The notes below the pieces were generated by a model. That model had not been told where the DNA came from, ran no database searches, and was given only the letters and a program-made list of their open reading frames with translations. A stretch of DNA of 64,000 nucleotides, taken from NCBI RefSeq assembly GCF_921293095.1, contig NC_060254.1:7192001-7256000 (forward strand). Reading direction: 5' to 3'. Below, one piece after another: positions 11,611 to 21,995 of this stretch (position 1 is its first letter; the number at the start of each line of letters is the position of its first letter). The DNA is from Ischnura elegans (Eukaryota; Arthropoda; Insecta; Odonata; Coenagrionidae). The position numbers and the translations under genes were made by a program.

Positions 11611-13070
11611 ATAAAACACAAACATACAGCATGCAAGAGGACCGCCACATGTACAGCGCACGGTCATAGGAATATTACGCCCACTAGAAAAATATACATG
11701 CTTATTCATAAAGACATTGCTAATGGTTAGTAATTCCTAGAGCAAATGCATGCAAGGTTAGAACTATGAAAAAAGGTGCGATGAGTGATCCTAGCGAGCG
11801 ACGCCATTAATCCTATCAATTGAGACAAAATTGCTATCCTTAATAGTACGAGGGAAGAATGATATTTTAAATCTCTCTGTTTTGCAGTCTATTTATTTTA
11901 TTTACCCCCAAGTATTTTACGAATTCGGCATTTGGTAGTGGAATCACATTAGCGGTGTACCTCCTTCTTGAAGATATATTCTTTTCCCAAAAATTCATCA
12001 CCATACACTTTTCAAGATTTAATTCTCACTCCCAAGTACTCCCTTCTTTACCGTCATGTCTTCATTATTTTCTTTTCCTTATTCCTCCACGCCCTAGTTT
12101 TTGCACCGTATATTCCTACGCTATAATTAGTAGCAGATAAATTTAATTCGATTATTTCTTACGCAGAAACAGTTATCACCTGCCTCATACTTTTATCGGA
12201 CGAATACGTCGCACGCGTAGTTTTGAGGTGTTTGAAGCCAAATAATAATCATTTTTTGCCCAAAAAATCCATCGGATATTCATCTCGCGGTTTTGATATC
12301 CAGTGTCGATGGTGAATTTATGATCATTGTTTCCATTCTGCATAAGTAGTTTCGTATGGATAAAATACAACGGAATAAAATACATACAGATGGATGAAAT
12401 ATAAATGCTTCGGATGCTTTTCTTTAATCATATAAATTATAGTTATGAAGACCATTTCTAATTCAAGCCTTCAAATGGATGTAAAGATTTGGTTAAATCA
12501 CATAATTATAGCTGCAATATCTTTAGATTTTAAAACATTGATTACGTATTATTGCGAGTTATGACTGGAATAAATATTATGCCACAATGAAGATATTTCA
12601 TTATCGTTCAATCATAGATTTATTTTAAGATGTATTAAGACGCATAGAAAGCTGTAGGAAAGTAAACATCTCAAGAAAATAACGGGACTAATGTATTCGC
12701 TCATCAGTGTCGGTATGTTGTAATTATGCGTAAAAAAGATATTACCTTTCTAGATTATTATGCACGTAACCTTTGGTATTCCAGTTCAGACCGATATTCT
12801 GATTTTTTGATTCTTCCTTAAATGTGCGTTGCGACGCAGATACGGCGCCGTATTTTTTAAGATACAGCACACTACTTATCGGACTGAGAAGAGCCTAACT
12901 GGGGGAGCAATGCTTTATCTTGTGGCCTTACCTCAAGGGTCGGGGAGAAACGCGAAAAATTAGGGATATGACTCCATAAGAATAAAGTGCACTTTCGTGG
13001 AGTGAGTCGAACTGACCCTTTCAAGTCACACCGGGAATAGGACTGCATTCAGTTCGGGCACAGAACTCAC
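11611..13070. other. AT-rich spacer
   Basis: Nothing supported. There are no long ORFs and no repeat to any other part of the window that I noticed. Confidence 0.4.
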
Positions 13071-13138
13071 CTGCTCTTGCTGGCCGTGGGGACGGACTTA
13101 AGAAAGTGTCGGCGCGTTAACATGAAAATGGCAACTGA
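13071..13138 (-). other. candidate first exon with start codon
   Basis: On the minus strand an initiator-like TCAGTTGCC begins at 13138. An ATG follows at 13123-13121. The frame MLTRRHFLKSVPTASKS runs 17 codons plus 2 nt to a consensus donor (GAGCAG|GTGAGT, GT at 13070-13069). A weak TATA-like ATATAT lies about 44 bp upstream of the initiator. The product is unknown and no second exon was found. Confidence 0.25.
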
Positions 13139-14059
13139 AAGGAGAGCTGCGACAAACAAATCTTCGGATTGCTGATATATGATGACGGCACTTACTCTTT
13201 TCCTGGACAGGAAATTTTCGGGCGTGCAAATCGTAAATTAGGATTTATTTAAAGAACTCGTGGAATATGCGATTTTAAGTAACAGAGCGATGTTATTAGT
13301 GTTACGTGAGACCTCATTTGGAGAACGCCGCTTGTGTATGCTTGGGACTCGTGTGAAAAAACATTTGCTTTGAATACAGTGGCAAGCAGCTGGATTTCTT
13401 AAAACGTTTATGATGAACATAGCAGTGTAACCGAATTTATTAGTAATTTAGAATGGAAAAGTCCAACCGATCGAATGGAAAAAATAGCAAAATCTTTTTC
13501 GGAAATTTCAAGTAGTATGCTTTTCGGCTGATGCTCAAGATATTTTGAAAGAACCCATTTATTATTGTAGAAACGATCAAAAGGATAATATTTGGGAAAT
13601 AGACTGCAGTACCGATCCGTTTATGATTGCGTTTTTTTCTGTGTACATTAAGGAATCATATAACTTGCAATAGTTTAGCTCTAGGATAGCTTGATTAGGA
13701 CTAGGTAGTATAGGCTCTCAATTTATAGTTAATAATTAATTACAATTAATATCTATACTAGCTATATGCAGGCATTTCTATTTTCTTGGTATGTTATATC
13801 TCATGTTTGAATATTTTACTGCCCTAACTCTTCGTTTTCTATTACTAACTAATAGTTTAATTTGCACGGTGGCATTTTTTAGCCTTCAGCACTCTCCTAG
13901 TTTCTGTTCTACAGCCTGTATCTCTTATTTAATCTGTATGATCTGACCTACCGTAGGATGTTGGAGTTCGTTAGATATGGTTGCCTTCGTAAGAAAAGAC
14001 ATTGCTCTTGAATTTACATTACGGGTTTTGTATATTTTTTAGTCTATAGTCTGACAGAG

Positions 14060-14240
14060 ATGCCTATCCGAGTTTATCTAAGCGGTCATTTATATCCAGA
14101 GGACTGATGTAACGGCTTTTCACTCACCTGGTAGCTCTTCTCTGTACGCTTGGTAACTCTGTTTTGAAGGCTATTTAATGAGGATCCCAAACACTGGCAG
14201 CGTTTTCCAAATGGGGTCTATTGATTGAGAAGAAGCTGAT
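14060..14240 (-). mobile_element. LINE reverse-transcriptase C-terminal fragment
   Basis: The minus-strand reading gives ENAASVWDPH, a stop, IAFKTELPSVQRRATR, a stop, and VKSRYISPLDINDRLDKLG. This matches the conserved block after the reverse transcriptase of CR1/L2/Jockey-type LINEs (family pattern LEYAASVWDP, IQRRAARFV). It is short, stop-ridden and not joined to upstream RT motifs, so it is a relic. Low-complexity sequence at 13600-14060 may be its decayed 3' region. Confidence 0.55.
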
Positions 14241-15302
14241 TTCTCCCACTTCGTCTTCACACTCTCCTGGTATTCTTCCCGTGGATTTCTGCTCCGCACC
14301 AAATCTTCCCCTCTATTCGTTGCCACATTCTCTGTAAGCCGTAAAGTACACCAAATTTAAGTATATTAAGATCGTTGCAAAAAACGAAAATGAAGACTGC
14401 TGAAAAATGCGCATAAGCAACGAAGAGAGAAGGTTTTATTGGTATTCTTGAGAATCTACGGGTAATATCAAAGTTTGAAGGAATATTAGTGTTTTCCTGT
14501 TTCACTTGAGGAGCCATTGAGAGGATTGGTGCCCAAAGAAATTGCATTATAAAATGCCATATTATTGTTTTTTGTGGTAATATACCAAAAAACGTTGCAC
14601 TATGCAATTAAATGCAAATTACGATGGAAATAAAATAAAATAATTTACTCACTTAATCACGTGAATTTCGTCCCAGCCAGCCGCTTATATCGCCAGGTAT
14701 TCTTCCAACTCTAACCTCAAATGCACACATTTTTCACGCCATTTCAAATTTATCCAGCGTATGCTGTATGTGAAGCAAGTAGTCGTGTCCCTACAATCGT
14801 GTATCCATTGGGCCGCAACACCGATGTTGGTGATGTTACCGACGCGACGGTGGTCCGTGGTAGACACTGTTACGACAACGGGGTGGGCGAAGATAGTAAT
14901 GACATGAGAGAGCGAATCATAGTCAGCTGACGGGGAACAAGGTCTTTACGCTTGGGGGGGGGGGGAGGATTATCGATGTAACAATACCTGGTTGAATTGA
15001 GTACTGAAAACCATCGGACAGTCAAAAGCGCCCTGGCACTGAAACTAACGAACTGATTGCGTAAGACAAGGAAAGTAGACGATATGACGGAAAAACAAAT
15101 GACTATCGGTTTCCAAAAATGAGAACCAATAGGTGGCGTTGAAACAAGGTGATCAGAAAATCACACTATTTTAAATGAATATAAATAAAATAAAATAAAT
15201 AATAATTCATTTTAAAATTAATTCCAGTTAAATCCTATTTATCCATTCATCTTAAACTTTATTTTTATAGCTTTTACTAAAATACGTCTGGCTTATTTTT
15301 CG
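14241..15302. other. spacer with a G-run
   Basis: No supported gene. A G homopolymer near 14955 and short open frames around 14721-14930 have no recognisable content. Confidence 0.35.
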
Positions 15303-15394
15303 TGACGTCAGAGGTGTTAGTCACTCACGTGACGATGCTCTCTGCGGATCTTCGATTCTTGTCAGTTTGGCGGTGACAGCCTTCGTGTGAAGAG
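15303..15394 (+). promoter_or_regulatory. candidate promoter and short non-coding first exon
   Basis: TGACGTCA (a CRE/ATF palindrome) lies at 15303-15310 and CACGTG (an E-box) at 15326-15331. An initiator-like TCAGTT lies at 15362-15367. A consensus donor AGAG|GTAAGTGAGC follows, with GT at 15395-15396. Spacing and order fit a promoter with a roughly 33-nt leader exon. Binding and initiation are inferred from motifs only. Confidence 0.35.
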
Positions 15395-16593
15395 GTAAGT
15401 GAGCAAGTCATGTTTAAGTTATCTTTCCCCGTTTCGTATCTACGCCGTTTCCATTTCATGACAGTGTTCAAGGCATCATTAAATTCGCTGTAAATAATTC
15501 CGATAATTATTCTCGAGTTCGCTGCTTTTTTGAGCTTTATTTCTCCTAAGAACGTGTTTTACCTTTCACGAAGAATGCCAAGGTTTGAAGGAAGGGTTTT
15601 TGTGAAGTATATGTTTCTTCGCCAGTGATATTTGTGCTTTCGTTGTTCTTGTAAGAAATACGACGACAGTGTGAATATTCTTCGAAATCGTCACTTATTG
15701 TTTTTCGCTTATTCTCTTTCACACGTCCGATTGCTATTGTGGAAGGAGATAAGACTGAATGGTTCATCATTGAGTTGGCTTCCCAATTTCAGTAATGATG
15801 ACTGCATGTCCCTCGAGTGAGATTTGGTGGTAAATTGACCCTTGTCGCGATCCACTGTTCATATTGTGATGATGTTGTCGCTAAGACGTATTCTGATTTA
15901 TTTTTCCTGATTTGAGTATTTGTGGTTCGCTCAGGAAGTGGTTTCCGCAAGGTCAGACGTATGTGCTACGCGGGCGATTCCTAAGAGAATCGCTAAAACA
16001 TAATTGTATGTCTCCCGCCGATGGCTGATAGCGATTTTAATCGAGTTTTCACGTCTTCGTAGCTCCTTTGCTACGAAGATAATTCTGAAATAGTTTTCGT
16101 GGGGTACACGGCAAGATGAGTGAATTTGTAAATAAGACAGTCCCATTTGACCGCAGATTGCCTTGGCGCAATTTGATCAGTCTCATGGGTTTATGCTGAG
16201 AGCCTCCAAGATTCATTTAATAATAGCTTCGAGAGTTGGAATAGATACGTCTCCTTTCTGTAGTCTGCGTGTAATTGCTTAAACTTATCACAATTATTCC
16301 GGGATTGCATCCGAATTCAACCAACCAAGACCTTTCAGTTTTCCGTATTAGTTTTCCCATTTTGGCTGTTCACTTATATGGTCTGAACCATCAATATTGA
16401 AAGGCGATAATGTAAGTTAGTGGATTAGCTATCGTTTTTCAAGAGCTTTTCCTACCTAAGCTTTTTCGTGGTAATAGTAGTTGGATGTTTCTACGATAAT
16501 ATTTCATAATTTATCCTTTATGCATTTAGTATTCTCGGTTCGTACATGATGACAGAATTATGTTAATGTGTGTCTTTTTCTTATTATTTCCAG

Positions 16594-16688
16594 TAAATCG
16601 AGTTTGTGTGAAAGTGATGGCTTGTCTGTTATACCATTGAGATTTATTGAAATTCTTCTAAATTGGAGAGAGATACTTGGAATTTATG
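16594..16688 (+). other. candidate internal exon
   Basis: The acceptor CTTATTATTTCCAG precedes 16594 and the donor TATG|GTAAGC follows 16688. One frame stays open across all 95 nt: SSLCESDGLSVIPLRFIEIL then LNWREILGIY. The exon enters in phase 2 and leaves in phase 1. It could be exon 2 of the transcript starting at about 15362. The leader holds no ATG in this frame, so it would need a start elsewhere or the exon could be UTR. Product unknown. Confidence 0.3.
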
Positions 16689-18959
16689 GTAAGCATATTG
16701 AATTTTTTTCAATATTATATACCACTTTATTATGTCATATGCCAAGAAATTGATATTGTTTTGCTTATTATTAATCTTTGTTTGAAATAGAATGAATTTT
16801 TTTCGTGTGTGGGGTTATATACTTGTGTTTAAGAACAAGTACTTGGGTTTTGCTTGATTTGTTCCTCCGAGAGTTCTCAAAAAAATCAGCAGATGGAGGA
16901 GACGGATTTCTTTTAGTTTTCCGTAGCATTGATTCTTTTGTTTCCAAGTTTACCATTAGATCTCTCAGCAGCATCTAAAATCTTACTTTCATTTAAGTAT
17001 TCGTAGTCAGTATTAGCTTCTTCTGAATACGCTTCACGAGTCATCGTCTGGGTATATATGCACTTCGTGAATGGTTGACCTTATTAATTTCGCTGTTGTT
17101 ATTTCTTGGGGCAATACTTTGATTTGTTCCTTTGTAACACTAACACGTTAACGTTTCATTGTTACTTGTTATGATTGGTTCTCATACTACTATTCGATAG
17201 TATTTTAACCTGATAAAGAAATCTTGATAGTCCTGTCTCGTAAAAATTTACTGAAAATCTATTAACTTTCAATGAGCTCTCCTCCTTGAAACGCTGACAG
17301 TTTTTGATATGTTCTTACCTTTGTATCTTGAGGGTGGTATAAGGTGTTGCAAAGGCTCCTTACTTAATCGTTCACTCCTTCCAAATGTATTTAGTTATAA
17401 CGTTAGTTAACAATTCCGTGCAATTAGGAGATGCCTTCTATAGGTAATGGCCTGTAACGCTTAATATTCTTTCCAGCTGTTTATTTTGCCCTTAGGGACA
17501 ACTATCGCCGTCACTTAATTTTTTTCCAACGTTGTTCACGGAGGAATTTTTGAGTCGCATATTTACATTGGATTAATTGCCTTCGTAATAAAAAAGAAAA
17601 CAATGTTATGAAACGTATGGTTGAAAATACGATCAAATAATTGTAGCATTGTTGCTTCCTTCTGAGCTATGCTTCCTGAATTTTGCGGAAGATAGGCGAT
17701 AGATCATTAGAGTTATTGACGTGAATTCAAATCTTTCGCAAAGCTTTGGCGTCCAAAGACTGTTCTGCTTAGGTCCTTCATTTGAAGGTTACCCTTGTTG
17801 CTGCAGGGATGAATTCCAAAATTACTCCATTTCCAACCTTTTCTTTCTTTTTTTGTGTTATTTTTAAAAGTCCATACCAGTTTCATCGGCAATAATTCTA
17901 CGTGCCAAATTCTCGGTCGTCCTTTGCCTTTAGCCAAGAATTATACCTTATGTAATATTCTGCATGGAGTTGTGACGTAGTAGCTTTACTTTCTCATGTT
18001 GGTATTTTCCATTGGTTCATTTTCTGCTTGGACTTAGTGTACCGGTCCATCTAGTTCTTGTTTGACCAAACCCAATGTTTATATTACTAGTTGACGACTT
18101 TCTTTAATATATATGACCATTAATGTACTATTATGTGCAGAGTATTTATGTCCAAACCATACGGAAGCTTAGGCTCATTGTTTCTTCATGTCAAGTGGAT
18201 TTCTTAGGGGGGAAATGTCTTGTACTGCTACAGAAGTGGCCTCAACATCATCATCATTTGGTTTCGATCAGATATAATTTGTTTGACGCAGCTCTTCGCT
18301 AAATTCTGATTATCTGACCTTTTAACTCTGGCATAAATTCTTTGGATTAACATCCTTTGACACCTGTTCCGTGAATATCATTTGAGACCTTACTCTGCTG
18401 TTCTTGTGATCCACTTGTCCTCCTATGATGATTTACATCAGGCCAGCCTGTCTCATCATATTGCCGATAATATTTTCTTGTAATTATTGATATGTTTTGA
18501 GGAGACTTCTCTCCTACGTTGCCAGGACGATGTGTTGGACGATGGGGAGACACGACCCGTTTGGTCAATGCATGAGAAAATGTGTATATTTTTTTACCTC
18601 TTAAAATCACATTTCAGTCTAATTTGGCACTTAACTTAATTACACAACTGACGGGTCGTCGGGAAGCTGTTTTGCTGAGACATATTGACGGAGTAGAATA
18701 AATTTGTTTTATTCGTTAATATTTTTCTGCTAAAATTAATGGGTTTGGGGGGTCCCTCCCTAACTACGCCAAGGCTTCGTACTCACGCAATCTTTCGCGA
18801 TGGACTTTTCGAAGGCTTCGAACTTCGAATTCTCTGCTGCTGTCATCTTCATACAACCCAACCTTAATGAGGTATGCTCCAAATATGTCTTGTAAATTAC
18901 TTCTTCCTTATTTCAGCACTTATATTACTGGCTGCTTAGATTCTCATCTTTTTGAGGAA
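16689..18959. other. spacer or intron
   Basis: No supported gene. A G/C-run segment near 18740-18780 resembles the ends of the poly-G MITEs found elsewhere, without visible inverted ends. Confidence 0.35.
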
Positions 18960-20300
18960 AGCCACATTTGACTGGGCTATTCTATTGACGGGTCTGTTGA
19001 TATCTGGGTGTGGATTAAACGTTTAAGCTTGTTTTCGTACCCATTTTCCTTCTCTTAGTCCTTCTATGGCCGTCTCCCCAACCAAAGATTGTGCTAATAA
19101 ATAATCTCCATTGCCTAGAACATCACTGGCTGGGATTATTTTGACTGAATATTCATTCAGGAGGAAGAATAACTTCCTCTCGAACGGTTCCAATTGATAA
19201 TTGGCCACGCACGCTCGTTTAAAATGTATCGCTATCATCTTGAAATTTTCAGAGAATACAGGGTAGCCACATCATTTTCAGCATTTCTCTTCATCTCAGC
19301 CGCAAAACACCTGCGCTTAAGAAAATACTGAGGCAAAATGTTGAAATGCCTCTAATAAGGGTTGCGGTACTCAAAGACCACTTGAGGATTGGGACAGTTA
19401 TTGGGAAAGTTATTGATGGCATACTCGATGTATAGACCACATTGAAGTGAAAAAACGCCCCCTCAATGTCAATTGTAAATGATTCAAATATGTGAAATCT
19501 TGCTAACTTGGATGTGGGGTGTAAAAATGGCCTTTATATCAAACTTCCGAAGAATGTTGCCGATCTTTTCTGTTGTCCCTTTATGGAAAGGGAGGAAGGT
19601 TTTCCTTTGACTGCTGATGTCTGTATCTTTGGATGTATTTCTGTTATTCTCGTATGCAATATTTTTGATATTGCGGGATGTAGGTCTATTGCCGTTGCCG
19701 TTAAATCGTAGGATCACCTCAACTTAATTGTTTTTGAAGGTAGATTCTTCTTGTCACTCAGTGGGGTCGATCGGTCGTTACTGAGGTGTCATGGCCTCGC
19801 TGAGATGGGCGAGGTGATTATCAGAATTAGCACGTTGATACCGATTTGTAGACGTCAGTTTTATAAGCAAGGTGTGTCCTAGGACGAGGAATGACTTTTT
19901 TATGCCTTTTCTACTTCCTCAATCAATTTAAGATGGCTAATAAGGTTACTGAAATATTCGAAATATTCTTCTACAAGTAGCTTCTGTCGTCAAAACGATA
20001 AAATTGTCATCTATGTGTGTTAGATAAATTTTGGTTTATCCCCTGCATTTTTAAGTTCCAATGTTTTCAGGTGTTCCACGTAACTGTTCGCCTTAGCTGG
20101 AGGGATGGGATATCCCATCGCCGCCCTTGAGATTTATTCGTAAAAGTTTTTTCACCAGCGGAAGAAGGTGCTGAGTGGGGAAATTTATTTTAGAGAAGCG
20201 ATATTCTTGTCAAAATTTTCTGATATTAGTTAGGCCGCCTCCTCTACAGGTATATTCTTAAAAAGTGATGTGACGTCGAAATTGAAATTTCCCGGAGAGC
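18960..20300 (-). mobile_element. decayed Penelope-like retroelement (RT plus probable GIY-YIG remnant)
   Basis: The minus strand carries, in order, diagnostic Penelope-type RT blocks broken by stops and frameshifts. About 20293-20235 reads GNFNFDVTSLFKNIPVEEAA (family pattern SFDVVSLFTNVP). About 20125-20040 reads AAMGYPIPPAKANSYVEHLK (pattern AMGSPLSP..AN.YMEHLE). About 20015-19995 reads HIDDNFIVL, in place of the YVDD catalytic loop. About 19885-19800 reads GHTLLIKLTSTNRYQRANSD (pattern YRKPTHTDRYL). 19610-19484 reads LPFHKGTTEKIGNILRKFDI (the connector). Further downstream, GVF..GLYIEY may be a GIY-YIG relic. The active-site aspartates remain in HIDD, but the frame is destroyed. No terminal repeats were identified. 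Confidence 0.8.
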
Positions 20301-20804
20301 TTCGAGGTTAAAACTCCAATGTTTTCCGCACACCCTTAAGTAAATACGTAACTTTATACGCCAGTGTTAATATTATCGTTTGCCTCTCGGTTACCATCTG
20401 CACTCGCGTTCACTTGTGTCGGCGGTGAAGGATTTTCAATGTTAACAAGTCAAATAGCGGCTACTAACTAAGTTTAAGTTCATTTTTAACACAAGTAGTG
20501 CCTAGATTACGAATGCCTCAACTTATTTCTATCCTGAAAATAAATAATATGAAGTATTTTAATTTGTAAACTGGCAAAAACTACCGGTAAAATAATTTTA
20601 CATGAGGGAATATCATTTTTGCATTATTTTTCAGATGAGCAATCGCATTGCCTTGGATTGCTAAAAAGATAATTATAAACTTTCACTGAAAGAAATTGCG
20701 AGTTATTTATGGGCATTCAGTAAAATAGGCTTTTGGACCACAATGCATCGTAGGAAGTGTTGTCCTTTTCTTTCTGCGTAATACTCGTACAATTAATTTC
20801 AAAA

Positions 20805-21090
20805 AACGGACCCCATACCCGGCGCAGCCGTCTCCATTATTCTTCGAAGTCGACCTTCGCGTATTGCTTACGCGTTCCTTGTGCACTGAGGATCGATTCG
20901 ACTTGATCAGTTAGTACAAATGGTGCTACTTGACTACTTTAAACGTCGTCAAGAGCCCCAAGCGCGATTTCCTCGTGGAAGCAATCCTCCGACCTTGAGC
21001 AGAGGGAAAAGAATCGAAGCAGGCGCGGTCAGTTCACACGACCGACAGACCGCAATTATCCCTTGGGGCGGTAATCCGCTTCCAATTCTA
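20805..21090. repeat. dispersed repeat, copy B
   Basis: Counterpart of 10432-10720; see that entry for the shared blocks. It lies just outside the Penelope-like relic and shows the same elevated GC content. The open frame here (20920-21102) is not conserved in copy A. Confidence 0.5.
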
Positions 21091-21788
21091 GTAGATCACT
21101 AAGTAACACCTCTTTAGTTTTCCAGTATATTGTTCCTTCAATATGTGGGGCTCATGAATTTGGTGTTTGGGATGAGGGTGTTCCTTTGAAAAGTCGCCGC
21201 TAATTATTTTACCACCGTAGCGCACGTTCATCGGTTAATATCCTCCAAAAGATCGCTTCCTTGGAAAACGCTAGTGAACGAGTTAGCTGGCGATTTACAA
21301 GGCGGTTTTCTCAAAAATGCGAACGTTCTGTTGGCTTAGAAAATGTCTTGCTTCGTCAGTTTTACTCAAACGGTCAGTCTAACTTAGCTGGTGAGTGTTG
21401 AAACATCGACGTCTTTTAGCCACAGTGACTACTGACAGAGGAGTTCTCCTCGGTGAACCCGACGATGAGGTTGTCAAAGTTACTCTAATACAGAGAGGTT
21501 GTACACGACGGAGGGAATATATTAATAGGTCACAGGGATGATTAAACCGCTAGTTGTAGAAATATTTATTCTCGATAAGGCAACGTTAGAAAATGTAGCT
21601 ATTTTTTGTGGTTTGTAATTTTTATCTCCGACAGCGGAGAAAATGGGAAGGAGGGAAGTGACTCGAAAAGAACTGCACGATGCTATTTGCCAAGGAATGG
21701 TGCAGACGATAGAGTCGAAAAAACTATTGGCATTCAAATTTCTATACAAAAAAATTAGCATTGAAGGAGATGCAGAGATAAAGGATTT
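21091..21788. other. spacer leading into the split ORF
   Basis: No independent gene. A short frame on the plus strand (21640-21813, starting MGRREVTRKE) runs into the pseudogene below and may be its decayed upstream part; that link is uncertain. Confidence 0.3.
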
Positions 21789-21995
21789 TTGGGAAATTTG
21801 GGACTTCCAATTGACGTAGATCGTTTCCGCGGGTATTGCTCTTTCACTGCTGCCCTTTATGTGAAGCACTATGAATGGTATTTTATGCCCCTAACTGTGC
21901 ATAAGATTCTGATACACGGAGCGTCTATTGTAAACGCAGCAGTGCTACCCATTGGAAAATTGTCGGAGGAGGCCCTTGAATTGAAGCACAAGGAT

